From: Flavobacteriales bacterium
GTDB taxonomy: Bacteria; Bacteroidota; Bacteroidia; Flavobacteriales_D; Crocinitomicaceae
DNA length: 64,000 bases
Direction of reading: 5' to 3'
Assembly: GCA_947475095.1 (NCBI GenBank)
Contig: CANJLG010000003.1
Coordinates: 62,001-126,000, forward strand
The position numbers and the translations under genes were made by a program. Of this stretch, positions 27,214-35,054 are shown piece by piece (the first letter of the stretch is position 1; every line of letters begins with the position of its first letter). The notes under the pieces were generated by a model, which did not search any database, had not been told where the DNA came from, and was given only the letters and a program-made list of their open reading frames with translations.

Positions 27214-27240
27214 ATCCGCTATTAATATTAAATAATGACT

Positions 27241-28806
27241 ATGAAAAGATATTTTCTTTTAGGGTTTTTATTCATCGGATTTTATTCGACGGCCCAAACT
27301 TGGAGTGGAGAGGTTGCACAAGTTTTTTATAACAAATGCACTCAATGTCATCATCAGGGTGGCGGAGCTCCATTTTCACTTATGACCTATCAAGAGGCTT
27401 CACCAATGGCCGCAGCAATAGCTCAAGCGGTAAATGATAATGTTATGCCCCCGTGGCCTCCAGATAACACTTATCAGCAATACCTGCATACCCGATCGAT
27501 GTCAGCGACAGAGAAAAACACGGTACTCAATTGGATAGTATCAAATACACCAGAGGGTAATGCATCTCAAACACCACCGCCCCCTATTTATTCGAATAAC
27601 ACTATTTTAGGAGCGGGAGATTTAACTATTCAAATGCCAACATACATGAGTAAAGCAACTAGTATGGCTGATGATTATGTATGTTTTGCTATTCCAACCA
27701 ACCTCACACAAAATAGAATAATAAAAGCGGTAGAAGTTATTCCCGGAAACCCTGATATTGTACATCATGCATTGGTTTATTATGACCCAACTAGCGCAGA
27801 GGTTTCAGATACTGTTGGAGGTAATTGTGCTAGCCCTAGTAATTCTAATACGAAGCTTATAACTGGTTTTACACCCGGCGCATCTCCGATGATTTTACCA
27901 TCTGTAAGTCCTTTGAAAATGGGAATTACAATTGGTGCCGGATCCCAAATTTATCTTAATATGCATTATCCCGACGGTAGTTATGGTTTATTTGACAGCA
28001 CAAAAGTAATTTTTCATTTCTATCCCATTGGAACAACAGGTGTTAGGCAAATAACGGCATCTCCAGTAATTGGAGATTACATGTTTGCCCTTCCCCCAAA
28101 TCAGCTAACGACTTTAGCGGAACAATATCCACCAGGCACTTCTGGCGTACCAGTTGATTTATCTGTGATTTCTGTTTTTCCTCACATGCACTTACTTGGA
28201 AAATCGATTAAATCATATGCAACGGGGCCTGCAAATGACACCATTAAATTCATTAATATTCCGCATTGGGATTTTCACTGGCAGGACTTTTATTATTTCA
28301 CTCAGCTTAAGCATTTGCCAGCGGGTTACACAATTAAGGGAGAGGCTGTTTACGACAATACGGCCCAAAATCCCCACAATCCAAATTCACCGCCACAAAT
28401 GGTAACTATTGGGTATAATACCACCGATGAGATGTTTATTATTTACTTCCATTATATGTTGTATCAAGCGGGAGATGAAAACTATGACTTGGCGGCATTA
28501 ACAAGCGCAAGTTTATCGGAGTATCCAATTGGCGACATAGGGTCGGTCTTGTGTTATCCCAATCCAATGGATGACAATGGCGCAATTATTTCCCTTAATG
28601 AGCCTATTGATATAAAGTCAATGATTTATATTTATGATGTACAAGGGAATTTAATTAGGCGTTTAAATCACTCAAATATCTATAATGATACGGCCGTATT
28701 TTGGGACGGAACAAATGAAAATGGTGCACAAGTAAGGGCGGGATTATATTACGTATCTGCAAAAGCGAATAATAAAATGATGGCAGGAAAGCTAATTAAG
28801 CGTTAA
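27241..28806 (+). CDS. Secreted c-heme plus copper monooxygenase-like protein with sorting domain
   Basis: This protein of about 521 residues may alternatively start two codons earlier at 27235. A signal peptide (MKRYFLLGFLFIGFYSTAQ) is followed by a cytochrome-c-like domain with one CxxCH (NKCTQCHHQGGGAPF) near residues 33-37. A region like the copper type II ascorbate-dependent (PHM) monooxygenases comes next: DIVHHALVYYD (CuH-type His pair), NMHYPDGS, FPHMHLLGKSI (CuM-type HxH) and DEMFIIYFHYM (possible Met ligand). The C-terminus is a FlgD-like/T9SS-type domain (YPNPMDDNGAI, IYDVQGNLIRRL, RAGLYYVSAK). PHM-type enzymes hydroxylate C-H bonds with copper and O2. The substrate is unknown, and no enzyme activity is proven for this bacterial type. 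Confidence 0.75.
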   Translation: MKRYFLLGFLFIGFYSTAQTWSGEVAQVFYNKCTQCHHQGGGAPFSLMTYQEASPMAAAIAQAVNDNVMPPWPPDNTYQQYLHTRSMSATEKNTVLNWIVSNTPEGNASQTPPPPIYSNNTILGAGDLTIQMPTYMSKATSMADDYVCFAIPTNLTQNRIIKAVEVIPGNPDIVHHALVYYDPTSAEVSDTVGGNCASPSNSNTKLITGFTPGASPMILPSVSPLKMGITIGAGSQIYLNMHYPDGSYGLFDSTKVIFHFYPIGTTGVRQITASPVIGDYMFALPPNQLTTLAEQYPPGTSGVPVDLSVISVFPHMHLLGKSIKSYATGPANDTIKFINIPHWDFHWQDFYYFTQLKHLPAGYTIKGEAVYDNTAQNPHNPNSPPQMVTIGYNTTDEMFIIYFHYMLYQAGDENYDLAALTSASLSEYPIGDIGSVLCYPNPMDDNGAIISLNEPIDIKSMIYIYDVQGNLIRRLNHSNIYNDTAVFWDGTNENGAQVRAGLYYVSAKANNKMMAGKLIKR

Positions 28807-28835
28807 TTTCCATTTTTTAGTTTGTATATTTTTGT

Positions 28836-28843
28836 TATTTTTG
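28836..28843 (+). promoter_or_regulatory. Promoter -7 element for tRNA-Cys
   Basis: TATTTTTG matches TAnnTTTG; the tRNA begins 27 bases downstream of the element. Confidence 0.45.
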
Positions 28844-28869
28844 CACTCCTTCATTAACATGATGAATAA

Positions 28870-28940
28870 GGTCTCGTAGCCAAGTGGTTAGGCACCGGTC
28901 TGCAAAACCGTCTACAGCGGTTCGAATCCGCTCGAGACCT
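28870..28940 (+). tRNA. tRNA-Cys (GCA)
   Basis: A complete cloverleaf of 71 bases. The acceptor arms GGTCTCG and CGAGACC pair fully, with discriminator T. The D-arm holds AAGTGGTTAGG, the anticodon loop CTGCAAA has anticodon GCA at 28902-28904, and the T-arm reads GCGG-TTCGAAT-CCGC. CCA is not encoded. A terminator follows directly. No integrase or direct repeat points to use as an attachment site. Confidence 0.97.
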
Positions 28941-28945
28941 CAAAC

Positions 28946-28974
28946 AAAAAGCCCTTTTTTAAAAGGGCTTTTTT
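28946..28974 (+). terminator. Rho-independent terminator after tRNA-Cys
   Basis: An A-run, the arms AAGCCCTTTT / AAAAGGGCTT and then a T-run begin six bases after the tRNA. The shape can also stop transcription from the opposite direction. Confidence 0.9.
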
Positions 28975-29024
28975 ATGCAGCGGATTTTTTGAGTACTTTT
29001 AATTAATTCATAAAATAAAAAATA

Positions 29025-29819
29025 ATGGGAATTATAACCGCATTTGTTAATCAGATCGGCAGGGAAGCTGCACGTGATGTGTATAGAGGAGTAAAAAGCA
29101 AGATTAACAGTCCAGCGACATCTTTAATAATTCCATCAGATTTTAACACTAGTTTTTTATTAAAAGTAACCGCGTTCAAAAAGTTGGTGTCTGAGGAGGA
29201 AACACTAAGGCACCTTGTTAATTATGTCGAAGAGGCAGAAAACACAGCAGTGGACAATTTAGATTGGCTAGATATATTTACTGAGTTAGACAATAAAATA
29301 GAGTTTTGTAAAGTGGAATTAGGGCCTTCTTCACAAGAAAAGCTAAGCGTTTTAGACGATCAAAATCAAACGACCTTTAACCTTAAACTTGAAGAACACA
29401 AAGTCTATATTGCTGAAAATATTGCTGCACTTGAAGCAAAGGTGGCAAAAAGTCCAAATTATACCTTAGGCATACTTCTAACATTTCTGTGCTGTAATCC
29501 AATATATTATAAAGCAGGTTTAGCAAGAATAGTGACAACAATTATTATGGTTTTAATTTTATTATTCTTCGCATATTGGGCTTATTTTTGTTTTTTCAAT
29601 GCTGAGAAAATTGCACAGCAAGTTACGGCTGAAAGAATACGAGGGGTAAAAACCTTAGCATTTTTATTTTTTAGCTTAAGTTTCCTAATTTATCTAGGCA
29701 TCGTTTATAGATCAGCAAAGCGAGCGAATGAGGCTAGGCGTAATTCACTCGGCAATGAAAATGTATTAAAAACACTTAAAAACTATTTAGATACCTTGCG
29801 GTCAAATCATGCTTTATAA
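29025..29819 (+). CDS. Uncharacterised protein with two C-terminal membrane segments
   Basis: This 264-residue protein belongs to no family I recognise. The N-terminal ~150 residues are soluble, mostly helical and charged (EEETLRHLVNYVEEAEN, FNLKLEEHKVYIAENIAALEAKVAK), with coiled-coil character near 130-150. Two hydrophobic hairpins follow (IVTTIIMVLILLFFAYWAYFCFF at about 168-190; TLAFLFFSLSFLIYLGIVY at about 212-231). A basic helix-rich tail (RSAKRANEARRNSLG) follows. It probably sits in the inner membrane with both soluble ends in the cytoplasm. The stop lies 13 bases inside the 3' end of the convergent gpmI gene. A TACTTTTA -7-like element at 28994-29001 precedes it. Confidence 0.6.
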   Translation: MGIITAFVNQIGREAARDVYRGVKSKINSPATSLIIPSDFNTSFLLKVTAFKKLVSEEETLRHLVNYVEEAENTAVDNLDWLDIFTELDNKIEFCKVELGPSSQEKLSVLDDQNQTTFNLKLEEHKVYIAENIAALEAKVAKSPNYTLGILLTFLCCNPIYYKAGLARIVTTIIMVLILLFFAYWAYFCFFNAEKIAQQVTAERIRGVKTLAFLFFSLSFLIYLGIVYRSAKRANEARRNSLGNENVLKTLKNYLDTLRSNHAL

Positions 29820-31318
29820 GTAAGAATTGACCCGGTCATTTCTGCGGGGATATTCACACCCATTCTAGCAAGAAGGGTGGGCGCAACATCTGCCAATCGT
29901 CCATTTTTTATCCTCGATGTTTTTTCTTTGGTAATCCAAATGATGGGTACTGGATTCAGACTATGGGCCGTGTTTGGGGAACCATCGGGATTTATCGCTA
30001 AATCAGCATTTCCGTGATCAGCAATTACGATGAATTCATAATTGGATTGAATACCAGCCTCCACGAGATCTTTCAAGCACTCATCGACAGTTTCCACCGC
30101 TTTCACTATGGCACTGTATACACCAGTATGCCCCAGCATATCAGGATTGGCAAAATTTAAGCAAATAAAATCTGGGCTCAGATTTTTGATATATGCGATA
30201 CTTTTATCACGCAATTCAAAAGCGCTCATTTCGGGTTTTAGGTCATAGGTGGCAACTTTGGGCGAGTTGACTAGGATTCTAGTTTCTCTATCAAATGGAG
30301 CTTCTCTTCCACCATTAAAGAAAAAAGTAACGTGGGGGTATTTTTCAGTTTCAGCCGCCCTTAACTGGCTTAAGTCTGCATTCGAAATCACTTGACCAAT
30401 GGTGTTGGCGAGATTATCCTTTTCAAAAACGACAAAAATATTCCCAAACTCCTCGTCATAATTCGTCATGGTGCAATAATAGAGCGATAGATGGAACAAT
30501 TCCAAGGACGGTATGCTTTGTTGAGTTAAAACATGAGTGATCTGTCTTGGTCTATCGGTTCGAAAATTAAACGAAATAACAACATCGCCATCTTCTATTA
30601 AACCTTCATGATCTAAAAGAATAGGGTTAATAAATTCATCCGTTGTACCCGCATCATATTGCTCTTGCATAGCAAGTATAGGGTCTTTTGCCAAACGGCC
30701 AATTCCTTTTACCATTAAATCGTAGGCGATTTTAGTTCTCTCCCAACGCTTATCTCGGTCCATTGCAAAATACCGCCCAATAATACTAGCGAATTTAGCG
30801 CCATACGGCGAACAAATACGCGTTGTTTCTTCAAGAAATCCAATGCCGCTCATTGGGTCACAATCTCTTCCATCTGTAAAAGCGTGAATATAAGAATGAT
30901 CAATTCCTTGTTGTTTTGCAAAGGCACAAAGCGCATGCAGGTGTTTATCCGAGCTATGTACTCCTCCATTCGACAATAAGCCGATGAAATGCAACTTGCA
31001 GTTTCTTTTTTTTACCGTTTCAAAGGCATTTATTAGCACCTTGTTCTTAAAGAATTCCCGATCTTTAATAGACTTATTAATTCGGGTTAGTTCTTGGTAT
31101 ACAATCCTGCCTGCTCCAAGATTTAGGTGTCCAACTTCTGAGTTTCCCATTTGTCCTTCAGGTAATCCGACATCTTCTCCGCAGGCACTTAATAAGGCAT
31201 TGGGATAAGTTGCCACCAAGTGATCCATAAATGGCGTATTTGCTTGTGCTACAGCATCAGCTTTTGAACCATCGCCAATACCCCATCCGTCTAAAATAAT
31301 CAGGCCTATTTTCTTCAT
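29807..31318 (-). CDS. gpmI: 2,3-bisphosphoglycerate-independent phosphoglycerate mutase
   Basis: GpmI interconverts 3- and 2-phosphoglycerate in glycolysis and gluconeogenesis with two Mn2+ ions and a phosphoserine intermediate. At 503 residues the length is normal. Motifs are IGLIILDGWGIG (metal Asp10), GQMGNSEVGHLNLGAGR with catalytic Ser60, HSSDKHLHALC, FTDGRDCDP, FRTDRPRQIT, FANPDMLGHTG and FIVIADHGNAD, followed by TAHSLNPVPIIWI. The start overlaps the histidine kinase stop by four bases (ATGA), placing it last in a five-gene minus-strand operon. Its 3' end overlaps a convergent membrane-protein gene. Confidence 0.97.
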   Translation of the reverse strand: MKKIGLIILDGWGIGDGSKADAVAQANTPFMDHLVATYPNALLSACGEDVGLPEGQMGNSEVGHLNLGAGRIVYQELTRINKSIKDREFFKNKVLINAFETVKKRNCKLHFIGLLSNGGVHSSDKHLHALCAFAKQQGIDHSYIHAFTDGRDCDPMSGIGFLEETTRICSPYGAKFASIIGRYFAMDRDKRWERTKIAYDLMVKGIGRLAKDPILAMQEQYDAGTTDEFINPILLDHEGLIEDGDVVISFNFRTDRPRQITHVLTQQSIPSLELFHLSLYYCTMTNYDEEFGNIFVVFEKDNLANTIGQVISNADLSQLRAAETEKYPHVTFFFNGGREAPFDRETRILVNSPKVATYDLKPEMSAFELRDKSIAYIKNLSPDFICLNFANPDMLGHTGVYSAIVKAVETVDECLKDLVEAGIQSNYEFIVIADHGNADLAINPDGSPNTAHSLNPVPIIWITKEKTSRIKNGRLADVAPTLLARMGVNIPAEMTGSILTYKA

Positions 31319-32211
31319 GTTTTTAGGGTAATTCGAAAATCAGTTCCTTTTGGTTCATTCTCAATGCAAAGAACTTTGCCTTGGTGCAATTCTACAAATT
31401 GTTTCACTAAATACAAGCCTAAGCCACTCCCTTTTTGAGTCCTTGTTTCTTCATTGCCAATTCGATAGAACTTTTCGAAAATTTGCTCCCTTTGGTCTTT
31501 TGGAATTCCAGGTCCGAGGTCCTTAACGCCAAATACAAATGACTTGTTTTCTTGAAAAAAATAAACAATAATTGATGACTGAATACCAGCATACTTGATG
31601 GCATTTTCCAATAAATTAACTAGAATAGCTTCTAGCATAAATGGATCTGCATTTATTTCTATATCAGAAGTGTATTGTAATTCAATAAAATTTACGCCAG
31701 TAATTTTATGATATCGTTCAATTATTGGCATACAAAAAGCTAAAAAACCAAGGGTTGATTTTTCCGGTTTAATAGCCTTGTTTTCTAGACGAGCTGCATG
31801 CAGTATATTTTCAATCATTAATTCTAAGCGCTGATTTTCATTAAGCGTTTTTTTTAGTAATTCAATTCTTTTAGTTTCGTCGAGTGGATGTTTAAGAAGC
31901 GTTTGCAGTAGAATTTTTTTCGATGCTAAGGGCGTTTTCAATTCATGAGTAACAGATAAAATAAAATTAGTTTGTCTAAACGATAATTGAAGGTCGTTTT
32001 GAATTGATTTTCTAATTCTCCAGATGCCAAAGAGGAGTAAAAGGAAGAACACCGACCCTTCTCCAATTATCATTAGAACACGCCGATTAGCAGTTGATTT
32101 AAGGGAGTCAACATGTTGGCTTAAATCAATTAAGTGATAGCCCCACCATAAAAACTGAAGGATAACGTAACTACTTAGTAATATAAAAAATAAACTTGTC
32201 CCTTTTTTCAT
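31315..32211 (-). CDS. Sensor histidine kinase
   Basis: This 298-residue membrane histidine kinase has two membrane segments (SLFFILLSSYVILQFLWW; MIIGEGSVFFLLLLFGIW) around an extracytoplasmic loop of only about 20 residues, so no separate sensor domain is present. The HisKA domain holds the phosphorylated His in ILSVTHELKTPLASK. The HATPase domain shows the N box (LVNLLENAIKYAG), G1 (GVKDLGPGIP), F box (IFEKFYRI) and G2 (GSGLGLYLVKQF). It should phosphorylate a response regulator, but none is encoded next to it. It sits between an antiporter gene (two bases away) and gpmI (four-base overlap), suggesting it senses membrane or ion stress, which is inference. Confidence 0.9.
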   Translation of the reverse strand: MKKGTSLFFILLSSYVILQFLWWGYHLIDLSQHVDSLKSTANRRVLMIIGEGSVFFLLLLFGIWRIRKSIQNDLQLSFRQTNFILSVTHELKTPLASKKILLQTLLKHPLDETKRIELLKKTLNENQRLELMIENILHAARLENKAIKPEKSTLGFLAFCMPIIERYHKITGVNFIELQYTSDIEINADPFMLEAILVNLLENAIKYAGIQSSIIVYFFQENKSFVFGVKDLGPGIPKDQREQIFEKFYRIGNEETRTQKGSGLGLYLVKQFVELHQGKVLCIENEPKGTDFRITLKT

Positions 32212-32213
32212 GC

Positions 32214-34445
32214 TTATTCGCCAAGGTCTTTATTCTTTTTAAATATGCTTCCAACTTCCTTTCCAATTTTTTGAATCGTTTCCACTCCTATTCCAATGGC
32301 ATTTCCTGATACGTCTTCATAATTGGAAAATAAATTTTCTTTTTCTTGTCCTGGATAAATGATAACAGTATCATTTTCAGGATACGCTTTTTCTACCCGT
32401 GACAGGAAACCATCTAATTCCGAGGTGAATGATACGGCACCAAAACGAGCGGCACAAATGACGATTAAATCATGACTGTTTTTAGAGGATTTCAAAAAGA
32501 GATCGTCAAGCTCCTCGATTTCCTCATGTTGCAACGTGGTTTCTAATTTATTTGCTTCACCAACTTTAAGAAGTCGCTCATAAGTAGCCAGTGACCCATA
32601 TAATTTAATGTCTATCTTCAACTCTTTCGCTACGCGAAGAATTCTTACTGCCCAGAGATTAAATGCAGGATCTAACTCCGCTAATTTTGGGCTTACCAAA
32701 ACCAATTTTCTGTAATTAATAGATGTTTTATCTAATTGACAAAAGAAGATGGTTTTTTCACACACGTCTAATAAGTGCTGCCGATCGTCCCCGATTAAAC
32801 GATTTAACAACGTTAATTTTTTACTATCGTTTAACATTACTAAATCGGCAACGAGTTCTTTTGACACCCGAGAAATACCAGAAGACAAATTCAGATCAAT
32901 CGTCGCGATCGTATTAATTTTCATTTCATGACCAGCGAAGTGCTTCATTATTTCTTCTAATGACTTTCTCGATTTGCGAATTAAGCGTTCCGCATCTTCA
33001 TTATTTGGCTGCACACTAACGACTGATATGGGATTAATCACCCTTAAATCACTAATGAGGGCGGCAAAATCTAATAAGGTTTCATTCCCTTTCAATTCTG
33101 TCATAGAGACTAAAACATGTTGATTTCTTAAGCGCGATTCATTTTGTTCATCTTCATTATTTTCCGCCATTTCTTGCAACAATTTCTTTCCTGCCATTTC
33201 GGTAATAAACGAGGCAACCATGCAAGTGATCAAAATCAATAAAATAGTTCCGTTTAAGACATTTTTATCAAGTAATCTAATTGGTTCCACTACTATGTTT
33301 TTCAATGCAGCGGCATCAATGTCAGCTTGATTAAGCACCGTATTGAATCCAACCATTATAATAGCTAGTGTGGCAGCGGCGTGGGATGTACTCAAGCCGT
33401 AAATAACACTGCGTTCCGATTTTCTAAGTTTAAAAATGAACGAGGTTACAAATGCCGCTAACCACTTACTAAAAATAGCGAAGGTTGTTAACACGCCAGC
33501 AATGATTAATGGCCAACTTCCTTGAAAAAAGGCCCGGTAATCAACCACCATTCCTACAGAAATCAAGAAGAAAGGAATGAACAAAGAGTTTCCAATAAAG
33601 TCAATTCGATTCATTAAAATGGAATTGTGAGGAATCAATTTATTAAGGACTAGCCCAGCGACAAATGCGCCAATTATGTGTTCTACTCCTGCCATTTCAG
33701 CTAGAAACGCCGAAAAGAAGATAATGGATAACACGAAAATATATTGAGAAGTTTTCTCACTATCTAATTTACTAAAAAACCAACGAGCAATTTTAGGAAT
33801 GAAATAAAACATTATCAAGGAAAATATAGAAAGTGAGGTAATCAGCCTTACCCAAAAGGAGATGTCCAAACTACCTTTTGTTGAACTAGAGATGATAGCT
33901 AGAATTATCAAAACAGCCGTGTCTGTTAATATTGTCCCTCCGACAGCAATAGCCACAGCGGGGTGTTTTGACAATCCATATTTACTAATAATGGGGTATG
34001 CCACCAAGGTGTGTGTGGCAAACATACTTGCCGTCAACAAACTAGCAGTAGGACTTAAATGTAGTACCCAATAACAAATCGGGTACCCAAGTGTAATAGG
34101 AATGATAAAGGTAAGTATGCCAAAAGTTAAGCTTTTTGACCAATACCGTTTAAATTGGGTGAAATCTAATTCTAAGCCCGCCATGAACATAATATAAAGC
34201 AGTCCAATGGTTGCAAACAATTTAATAGATCCCTCTGGATCCATAGTGTTTTTTCCGAGCAAGCCTAGCCCCAGCGGCCCAATTAAAACGCCAGAAAGAA
34301 TAAGGCCTATGATTGCGGGGATCTTAACTTTACGTAGAATAATGGGGGATAGTAAAATGATAAAAAGCATCAGCGAAAAAATCAATACTGGATTTTGAAG
34401 TGGAAGGTGAAATGCTTTCAGTAAGTGTTCAAAAAAGTAATTCAT
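32214..34445 (-). CDS. CPA2 family cation:proton antiporter with C-terminal USP-like region
   Basis: This 743-residue protein has about 12-13 membrane segments over residues 1-420 in the Na+/H+ exchanger (KefB/CPA2) fold. Typical parts are IIGLILSGVLIGPLGLGLLG, LLYIMFMAGLELDFTQFKRY, GTILTDTAVLIILAII and VEHIIGAFVAGLVLNKLIP. It probably exchanges Na+ or K+ for H+. The cytoplasmic C-terminal ~300 residues resemble universal stress protein-like domains (NQHVLVSMTELKGNETLLDFAALI; HDLIVICAARFGAVSF), a regulatory layout known in CPA2 proteins. It is co-transcribed with the deacetylase upstream (one shared base at stop/start) and the kinase downstream. Confidence 0.9.
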   Translation of the reverse strand: MNYFFEHLLKAFHLPLQNPVLIFSLMLFIILLSPIILRKVKIPAIIGLILSGVLIGPLGLGLLGKNTMDPEGSIKLFATIGLLYIMFMAGLELDFTQFKRYWSKSLTFGILTFIIPITLGYPICYWVLHLSPTASLLTASMFATHTLVAYPIISKYGLSKHPAVAIAVGGTILTDTAVLIILAIISSSTKGSLDISFWVRLITSLSIFSLIMFYFIPKIARWFFSKLDSEKTSQYIFVLSIIFFSAFLAEMAGVEHIIGAFVAGLVLNKLIPHNSILMNRIDFIGNSLFIPFFLISVGMVVDYRAFFQGSWPLIIAGVLTTFAIFSKWLAAFVTSFIFKLRKSERSVIYGLSTSHAAATLAIIMVGFNTVLNQADIDAAALKNIVVEPIRLLDKNVLNGTILLILITCMVASFITEMAGKKLLQEMAENNEDEQNESRLRNQHVLVSMTELKGNETLLDFAALISDLRVINPISVVSVQPNNEDAERLIRKSRKSLEEIMKHFAGHEMKINTIATIDLNLSSGISRVSKELVADLVMLNDSKKLTLLNRLIGDDRQHLLDVCEKTIFFCQLDKTSINYRKLVLVSPKLAELDPAFNLWAVRILRVAKELKIDIKLYGSLATYERLLKVGEANKLETTLQHEEIEELDDLFLKSSKNSHDLIVICAARFGAVSFTSELDGFLSRVEKAYPENDTVIIYPGQEKENLFSNYEDVSGNAIGIGVETIQKIGKEVGSIFKKNKDLGE

Positions 34446-35053
34446 TACGCTAAGGTTTTAAAGTCCAATCCCCTACATAGAAGCTCATTGATAATTTTAG
34501 GCAATACTTCTTTTGTTTTTTCTACATCACGGTCATTGTCATGGAAAACTAAAATATCTCCTCCTTTAATTTTTTTAGCTTTCGTCACGATTTTCTTGGC
34601 ACTAACTTGCGGATCAAAATCATAAGACAGCCACGTCCACATAATTATGTTAAACCCATCTTTCCTCAGTTTTTTAGATTGCGCTAAGGTGATTTTTCCG
34701 TACGGCGGGCGAAATAAGCGGCTATTAATAAAACGACTGCTCTGTTTCACAGCTTCCAAGTAATCATTAATCGCTATTTTCCAACCGTTTTCGTGATGCA
34801 TCGTATGGTGCCCAACAGCGTGTCCATCATTTATTATTTCTTCTAGGATTTCAGGTGATTGAGCTGCCATTTCCCCGACGCAAAAAAAAGTTGCTTTAAT
34901 GTTTTTAGATTTTAAAAATGACAAAATCCAGGGCGTTATTTCTTTATTTGGCCCATCATCAAAGGTTAAGTAAATGGAATTGATACCGGCCCCCTTCCAA
35001 CTCCATTTCGGAAATAGAAACTGAATTAGTTTTGGAGTGGTAAAAAACCTCAT
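34445..35053 (-). CDS. Polysaccharide deacetylase (NodB homology domain)
   Basis: This 202-residue carbohydrate esterase family 4 protein has TFDDGPNKEITPWILSFL with the catalytic base and metal Asp, ATFFCVGE, HAVGHHTMHHENG with the metal His pair, and FRPPYGKITLAQ with the Arg-Pro motif. DILVFHDN gives the final active-site His. CE4 enzymes use a divalent metal to remove acetyl groups from peptidoglycan, chitin-like or exopolysaccharide GlcNAc. No clear signal peptide is visible (MRFFTTPKLIQFLFPKWSW), so it may act in the cytoplasm or be membrane-peripheral. It starts one base after the DUF2723 stop and shares one base with the antiporter start. Confidence 0.92.
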   Translation of the reverse strand: MRFFTTPKLIQFLFPKWSWKGAGINSIYLTFDDGPNKEITPWILSFLKSKNIKATFFCVGEMAAQSPEILEEIINDGHAVGHHTMHHENGWKIAINDYLEAVKQSSRFINSRLFRPPYGKITLAQSKKLRKDGFNIIMWTWLSYDFDPQVSAKKIVTKAKKIKGGDILVFHDNDRDVEKTKEVLPKIINELLCRGLDFKTLA

Positions 35054-35054
35054 G

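Noticed and set aside
28870-28940. tRNA-Cys as integration site of a mobile element
   Set aside because: No integrase, no repeated tRNA 3' end, and the next gene has ordinary context.
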